DNA from: Esteya vermicola
Lineage: Eukaryota; Ascomycota; Sordariomycetes; Ophiostomatales; Ophiostomataceae
NCBI GenBank assembly: GCA_002778215.1
Contig: PCDM01000018.1
Coordinates: forward strand, 6,696,001-6,760,000
Direction of reading: 5' to 3'
DNA length: 64,000 nucleotides
The position numbers were made by a program, and so were the translations under genes. The stretch's first letter is position 1; every line of letters starts with the position of its first letter. The notes below the pieces were generated by a model, which was not told the DNA's origin, made no database searches, and worked only from the letters and a program-made list of their open reading frames with translations. Positions 58,417 to 64,000 of this stretch are shown here, piece by piece.

Positions 58417-60317
58417 TTATAGTCCAGAGTCGATCTGCTTCTCGACTGCCGTGGGGGCATAAGTGTTCCACGCGCTGCAGAGGCCGTCGTACTGGGCCTG
58501 GTCATAGGCGTCGAGAGTCGGAATTTCGTCGGGGCGCTCCAGAAAAGTCACACCCAGACCGTTGCTGATGTGCCAGGCAATGTGACAGTGCATGATCCAG
58601 GCTCCCGGGTTGTTGGTCTTGAAAGCCAGCACAGCCCAGCCATACGCCGGCAGAATGGACGTGTCGCGACGCATCGGGTTATTACCGTTGAGCGAGTTGA
58701 GATCATCCGCCGTAAAGGTGGTCCAGGTGTTGCTCTCCGTGTAGCTCGTGTTAGACTTTCCGAGGATGATAAAGTCGTGGCCGTGAAGGTGGACGGGGTG
58801 CGTGATAGAGAAGCCCGCGCCCGAGCCTTCCCAGAGGAAGATGGCCCAGTCATCAACAATAGAGATGGGCACAATGTTGTCCGACTGCGGGATGCCCGAG
58901 ACGTTCTTGTCAAAGACATAGCTCAGGACCGGGTCCGCCCAGTCAATGTCGATGGATGTGTCGTTAACAGTCCACTTGCCAGCGCCGGTGATGCCAACGG
59001 CGAGTGTGTTGTTGCTTCCGGGAGTAAAGAAGGAGGTGTCAATGGTGCGCGAGACGACCGGAGACAGGTCCACGTCGTCACAGCAGTACGTGGCCGCAGG
59101 TGCCGTGCCGGGGTCGGTGGGCAGTGCCGAGGAGTCGCTGCCTTCGTAGCGGAAGATGGCAGCCGGGTAGGGGTTGGCGCCAATGGCACCGCAGAGACCG
59201 GAAGCGTCGGCTGTGGCGTTGAACCAGTAGTTGCCAACCTCGGCGTTGGCTTCGATGAGGACGTCGTAGCGCATGCCAGGGCCCATAAAGACGGACGAGA
59301 CGACCATGGGCTCAACCGGCACGTAATCGGCGGCAATGATGGTGAAGTTGTGGCCGACGAGCGAGAAGTGGTACTCGACATCAGCACCGACGTTGACGAG
59401 GCGGAGACGATGCACCTTGTTGGGCGTCAGGGTGACTTCGGCATAGGCACCGACGGTCGGGTCGTCGGGGCTGATGTTGGTGCCGTTGAAGAGGACGTTG
59501 TCGGCAGTGGGAGGACCGCCACCGTTGACGACGACATTGTAGACAATCTGGTCGCCGGTCTGCTTATACCAGTCCGTAATGAGGAACGGACCCAGATCAA
59601 TGTCGTAGTTGGCCGAGGCGGGGCCGTTGATGACCAACGGGCCAAGAACACCGTTGGCGTATTGGCCGTTGACTGAAACCAGTTAGTTCATGGATCATTC
59701 ACACACATGTAGAATAATCCCAAAGAGGAAATTATATATATAAAAGAAAAGAAGCATCCGCTGAAACACCGAAACAAGAGATCCGACTCACAATGAGAGT
59801 GGTACCAGCCGGTGCCGTACTGGCTCGCAATCCACGAGTAGGTGCGCGTGTTGTTGGGTGTAATGGGGCACTCGTCAATACCGTTGACGCCGTCCTCCGT
59901 GTTGGTGCCGAGCTGGCGGATGCCGTGCCAGTGCATGGAGGTGCCGTTGATGGAGAGCTTGTTGAGGACGGTAATGTTGACGCGGTCACCCCAGTCGGCC
60001 TCGAGAAGAGGGCCCGGGAAGGTGCCGTTGATGAGCATCACGTCCTTGACGGTGCCATCGGGGGCCGTCCAGTCTTCAAACTCTTCGACTTCCAGGTAGT
60101 AGGACCGGGTCACGCCCGTAAGGGGGGTGTCCACCTCGTAGTCAGTGTCAATGGAGTAGCCATCGGTCCAGCAGCTGCGGTCCTCTGCCGAGTTGCAGGT
60201 AGACGCACGAGGCAGCACATCCGCGAACAAGCCGCCAGAGAGGCTGGACGGCAGTCCATAGGAGGGCAGGGCCAGGGAGAGGAGGGGGACGAGGGTGGGC
60301 AAAAGGTAAGGAACCAT
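58417..60317 (-). CDS. laccase (multicopper oxidase)
   Basis: Secreted blue copper oxidase of about 600 residues with a signal peptide (MVPYLLPTLVPLLSLALPSY). All four copper motifs are intact: HWHGIRQ, WYHSH, HPVHLHGHDF and HCHIAWHISNGL. One intron (about 59672-59785) is removed to give HSHFNGQYANGV. The C-terminus ends DSGL, the conserved plug of ascomycete laccases that is processed on maturation. Many Asn-x-Ser/Thr sites are present. It oxidises phenols with reduction of oxygen to water; roles range from lignin and pigment to stress. The 368-codon antisense frame is a shadow. Confidence 0.93.
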
Positions 60318-62819
60318 CTTGAAGCGAGTGTGATGATTAGAATTAAAAAATATGAATAAATGGGGGGGAGTTGATTTTAACGAGAGACTTTTTATAACGA
60401 GTGACTGGGGAGAAAACGAGAGGATGAGGCAGGGGAAGTGAGGGATTTTGCTTGTATCCCGGACTGAACTGCTCTGACTTGTCTTGGCCTTGCAGTTTAG
60501 AATCGAACGATGAAGCTGATGATCGGCGTGTCTTTATTCTCTCGAGATCCATGGCCATGCAGAGATCATCGTGATGTACTGGCACAAGTACTCGTATCCA
60601 CAAAAAGAAGCAGTCGTAAGCCATGACGAGTTCATGGAGAATAATGTCGGTGAATGGAGAAGCCTGCCTGTTGAGAGGCTCATTCATTGCTACCTCAGTG
60701 TAGCCAATATTGCTCCAGTCTTTGCATCCTTTCATGGCATCGCCATCAGCCTGGACCCTAGTGTGGGGGAGACAGAGCTGAGCACGGGCAGGAGATGTTT
60801 GGAGGTCGACGGAGCACGCAGTGTCAACAATCAGGGGGGAGGGGCCAGCTCTACAGCAATGTCCTCCAAAAGGAGGTGTGGAGTCGTATAGAGCACGGTT
60901 ATAGTCGCAACGTACGGGCGGGTAGCTTGGTCTAAGCGCGCACGGTCTGACAGGAACCTCCTATCGTGACGTGGAGCTCTAAAGTACGTACGGAGTAGTT
61001 ACTGGTTTATACACAGTAGTGCCCATGGAAATCCTGGCACAATCACACTACGGCGCACGCTACGGGCAGATGAGCCCTGTGAAAAGGAGGCGGGAAGGGA
61101 CAGGGGCGGTAAATAAAGTATAAAAAGATACATGCAGATGAACGCAAGGGCGGGTGCAAACCGTACGAGAGAGCAGAAGACGCGTGTAAGTGTCAGCACG
61201 AGGCAGAGAGTGCGCAGGTGAGACAGAGATAAGGGGGCCAAAGAGGAAGAGAACAAGATACGGTCAAGAGAAAATGATTACAGACGACCGGAGCGGTACT
61301 ATGGAGCATGTCAGAGGAAATAGGAGACAGCAGGGGTTCAACGTAAAATAAACATAAAAGTAAATAAAAGCCAAGCTTTCAGAAACTTACGGTTAGATTT
61401 TCGTTTATAGTTGCCAGTCTTACAAGCCAGCAGCCAATCAGAGCACTGCTAAATGAGCGACAAGCATCCAGAGTCACAGCCAGAGAAGGTATAGTTGAAG
61501 CAATAGTAGGGTTCGGACGCATTATGCTTGCATTTCCAGTTATGCTTGCACTAGGGCCATCTTACCAGGTCCATACCGCGTACGGAGTAGAGTTCTCCTA
61601 TAGCTCCGGTCTCGTATGGAGTAAGTACGGAGTAGTTCAGGTCTCCTAACAAGTGCAATCACACGAGCAAGTGTTACTGTGACAGTTGGCCAAATGCCTA
61701 CGTAATGCAGTCGGCCAGTGTGTGAACGGGGACGGGGCCACTGGTATCATAGCTGAACAATCCACTGGACGTGCTGGCTGCAGATGGTAGCCTGCCGGCA
61801 GTTTCTGGTTAGCACCATTTGCGTGGTTCCCATTTATTGTTTCCGAAGGGGAAAAGGACGCCAGAAACAGACTGGCGGAGAGAATAAGAAACGACGAGAA
61901 CCTGCACCCGAGAAAAAGGCTTACGTCGCCCTGTCTCCTCTTTTTCTAGATTCGACGAATATTGGCTGCTAGCTGGCTATCGCGCGCTTCCTTTTTGCTT
62001 CTTATCGTGAGGTATTTTGAAATATCAAAATGAAAAATGAAAATAAATAAAAATAAAAACACAAAAAATGAGAAAATGAGAAAATAAATAAATTGGAATA
62101 CGTAAAACGAGCAGCTCAAGTGACAAGGGCAGCTGGACAGCTCAAATGACCGGCCGGCGGCTCGAGTGACAGCTCATGGGCCAGCTCAAGAGCTTGAGTG
62201 ACCGGAGCAAGTGAGCAGAACAGCACATCTCCGGTCTGCATGCGTAATCACGGCGTGCTCGATGCCTGCAACGTACGAGAACGACACGCGCATGGACGTC
62301 TCTCAAGGGACTCCCTTGCAGCGCTCAAGCTGCACAGCGCCGATCTCACCGGTCTGGATTGAAACTTTCGGTTCCGTAGCCCATGAAAAGCCTCACCCAG
62401 CCAGATAAGTGCCGACATGGCCTGAAACTCGGAGAATAGGTGGACTGAGACCTGGCTCGGGAAATAGAAGTGCGAAAAATGCGAGAAAGCGTAAAAAGAA
62501 AAAGGAGCAAATGTGCTCGTGCGTCTTACTGTGACGGTTGACAGCTGTCTGGAGGATTTTTGAGCCGATCCTTACTAAGTGAAACGCCAACAGCCGTGGT
62601 CAGGCCGCCGTGCACTACGGAGGAGCACCGGTAGCAGGGTCTACAGGCAGGTTAGCTGGGTTTCCAGTGGTCCAGCCACACTTCTCGAGGTCTGTGCTAG
62701 GGACGTACGTAATCGCCAAGGCACGAGTTATCATGTGGTAATACCGCTAGTCCTGATTCATACGCCGCTTTTTTTCTGCCGGTTGAATTTTCCAATATTA
62801 CTGCTTTTGCTTCATTTCG
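60318..62819. other. 2.5 kb non-coding stretch with short repeats and A-rich tracts
   Basis: No gene is supported. TACGGAGTAG words occur near 60988, 61581 and 61626. An A-rich, T-poor tract runs from about 62020 to 62095. A cluster of GCTCAAGTGAC-like repeats follows at 62112-62205. Some of this may be degraded transposon sequence linked to the FAR1-type ORF. Confidence 0.5.
62112..62205. repeat. degenerate GCTCAAGTGAC repeat cluster
   Basis: Copies read CAGCTCAAGTGAC (62112), CAGCTCAAATGAC (62138), GGCTCGAGTGAC (62159) and TTGAGTGACCGG (about 62193). The palindrome CTCAAGAGCTTGAG lies at 62184-62197. Confidence 0.7.
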
Positions 62820-63707
62820 ATGTTGCGCCTCAACAACCTCAGCATGTCTGCAACTCCAGCCGACCCTCCAGCCGACATTTCCGCCCTCCTCTCTGCTACC
62901 CATTCTGCTGCAACTTCTGCTGCCACTCCTACTCTTCCATCCAGTCCACATCTTCCTTCTCCTGGTCCTCCTAGACCCCCTGGTCCAGCTGGCCCCGCCG
63001 CCAGTTCTCCTGACCTGCCTTTTGGCCCTCTTACCGGTGCCTCTAGAATACCACCACGACCTCCTCCTACACATGTCCTCTCTACCACGCAGTTTTATAC
63101 TGCACTTGAGGCCATTCAGCATGACCTCAAATCGTGGTCATCGAGCCAAGGCTTCGCTGTTGTTCGTAGTGGGTTGAGCAACTATGCCATCGGCAAGCCC
63201 TGCCATATAACCTATGCCTGTGCCAAGAGGAGGGTTCGGCAGACAATGAAGCAGACTCGACAGACGGCCACATACAAGACGGGGTGCAGGTGGACGGCAC
63301 GAGCCACTTGTCTCAAGAAGAACGGCTACCTCTGGAACTTTTACGTCCCAGAGAATGCCTGCCATAACCACAACCCCGTCCTGGATCCTACGGCGCTGGC
63401 ACCTCTTCGTGGGCTCTCGGACGATGCAAAGAGGCTCATCAGGTCTCTGACTGTGGTGCCCACGATAAAGATCCGTGAAGTCGTCCGGATCGTCCATGCC
63501 CAGTTTCCTGATATGAATTTCATAGCAAAGGATGTCGAGAACTACCGCCAAAAGATGCGAAGAGAGAAACTACTCCAGTCGTCGCCGTCTTCGCGGCCTG
63601 TGCAGCCAGTGCAGTCGGTGCAGTCTGTGCTGTCTGTCCCGCCTGACCAAGTCGTGCAAGCTACTCAGCCGGGGCACACGGTCCCGCCTGAGCAATCAGC
63701 CGTTTAG
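62820..63707 (+). CDS. FAR1-type DNA-binding ORF (probably MULE-derived)
   Basis: Single exon of 295 residues. A Pro/Ser/Ala-rich N-terminus (1-90) leads to a FAR1-like WRKY/GCM1-fold domain: SSQGFAVVRSGLSNYAIG, ITYACAKRR, YKTGCRWTARATCLKKNGYL, and the zinc ligands in CHNHNP. A helical block PTIKIREVVRIVHAQFPDMN and KDVENYRQKMRREKLL follow, as in the N-terminal part of fungal MULE transposases. The DDE transposase and SWIM domains are missing before the stop at 63707, so the ORF is either a truncated element or a domesticated regulator. The tail has a PVQ/SVQ/VPPDQ repeat. The start may be 62820 or 62844. Confidence 0.75.
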   Translation: MLRLNNLSMSATPADPPADISALLSATHSAATSAATPTLPSSPHLPSPGPPRPPGPAGPAASSPDLPFGPLTGASRIPPRPPPTHVLSTTQFYTALEAIQHDLKSWSSSQGFAVVRSGLSNYAIGKPCHITYACAKRRVRQTMKQTRQTATYKTGCRWTARATCLKKNGYLWNFYVPENACHNHNPVLDPTALAPLRGLSDDAKRLIRSLTVVPTIKIREVVRIVHAQFPDMNFIAKDVENYRQKMRREKLLQSSPSSRPVQPVQSVQSVLSVPPDQVVQATQPGHTVPPEQSAV

Positions 63708-64000
63708 CATTTAGCTGAGCCCCCTTTCCATCGTGCTTGCTCCATTATCCAATACGAGGAAACTGAGGAATCAGGGTCGGGTACGAGAATGAGGCACTGT
63801 CTGGAATCGTCTATAAAAAGAAACGATGACGAGTCATGGATTCCGTTTGTCCTGTCCGTGCAGAATCCTACGGACCCAAGTTAAATGAGCATTTTTGCTG
63901 CAGAGAGACATGTGCAGAGGCAAATGCAACCTCGCGTTGCAGAAATGTATCTCACTTGTAAGCATACTCCGTATACGGAATGCATAATATACTGCATACG
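63708..64000. other. 3' flank of the FAR1 ORF to window edge
   Basis: No continuing open frame is seen for the transposase part of a MULE element. A TACTCCGTATACGG word lies near 63966. Confidence 0.5.

Noticed and set aside
58570..59676. 368-codon plus-strand open frame
   Set aside because: Antisense shadow of the laccase exon, created by GC-rich codon use; the sequence has no family-like blocks and the laccase copper motifs lie on the other strand.

Overview
The window is nuclear DNA of a filamentous ascomycete (Pezizomycotina). The evidence is the dense gene spacing, the 45-100 nt introns with GTANGT-type donors and CTAAC/CTGAC-like branch sites, and gene families typical of these fungi: Zn2Cys6 regulators, a HET-domain protein, a fungal rhodopsin-domain membrane protein, an ascomycete laccase ending in DSGL, and SRPK-like kinases. 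The sequence alone does not fix the order or genus. I support 24 protein-coding genes, nearly all multi-exon. I saw no tRNA, rRNA, CRISPR array or complete transposon.

Layout. 0.9-4.5 kb: a Zn2Cys6 regulator divergent from an alpha/beta hydrolase. 5.1-9.9 kb: a very large secreted protein joining an SGNH esterase, FG-GAP/VCBS repeats and a tail resembling the C-terminus of subgroup C class V chitinases. 11.2-14.4 kb: an FAD monooxygenase and an NAD(P)-dependent reductase. 14.8-32.1 kb: a block rich in families linked to fungal non-self recognition and signalling. It holds a helical/C2H2/WD40 protein with a possible gasdermin-like tail, divergently paired with an intact subtilisin (S8) that carries a DUF7580-like module, then an ankyrin protein, an SRPK-like kinase, a small secreted protein, an enoyl-reductase-like dehydrogenase, an aminoglycoside-phosphotransferase-like kinase and a HET-domain protein. 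32.3-34.4 kb: a flavin monooxygenase. 34.4-37.4 kb: a gene-free stretch crowded with TACGGAGTA-type words. 37.4-60.3 kb: metabolic and transport genes (rhodopsin-domain protein, amidase, P450 divergent from an NCS1 transporter, Zn2Cys6 regulator, secreted amidase, sugar transporter divergent from a DUF1593 hydrolase, laccase). 60.3-64 kb: mostly non-coding, with short repeats and a FAR1-type DNA-binding ORF that probably derives from a MULE element.

The most interesting candidate is the divergent pair at 14.8-21.4 kb. A protease with a complete Asp/His/Ser triad faces a WD40 protein whose last two exons resemble a fungal family that I tentatively relate to gasdermins. That recalls the Podospora het-Q1/het-Q2 logic of a protease-activated pore former, but here the putative effector is fused to a sensor-like scaffold. 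The protease is well supported; the gasdermin assignment is an inference that needs a structure-based test.
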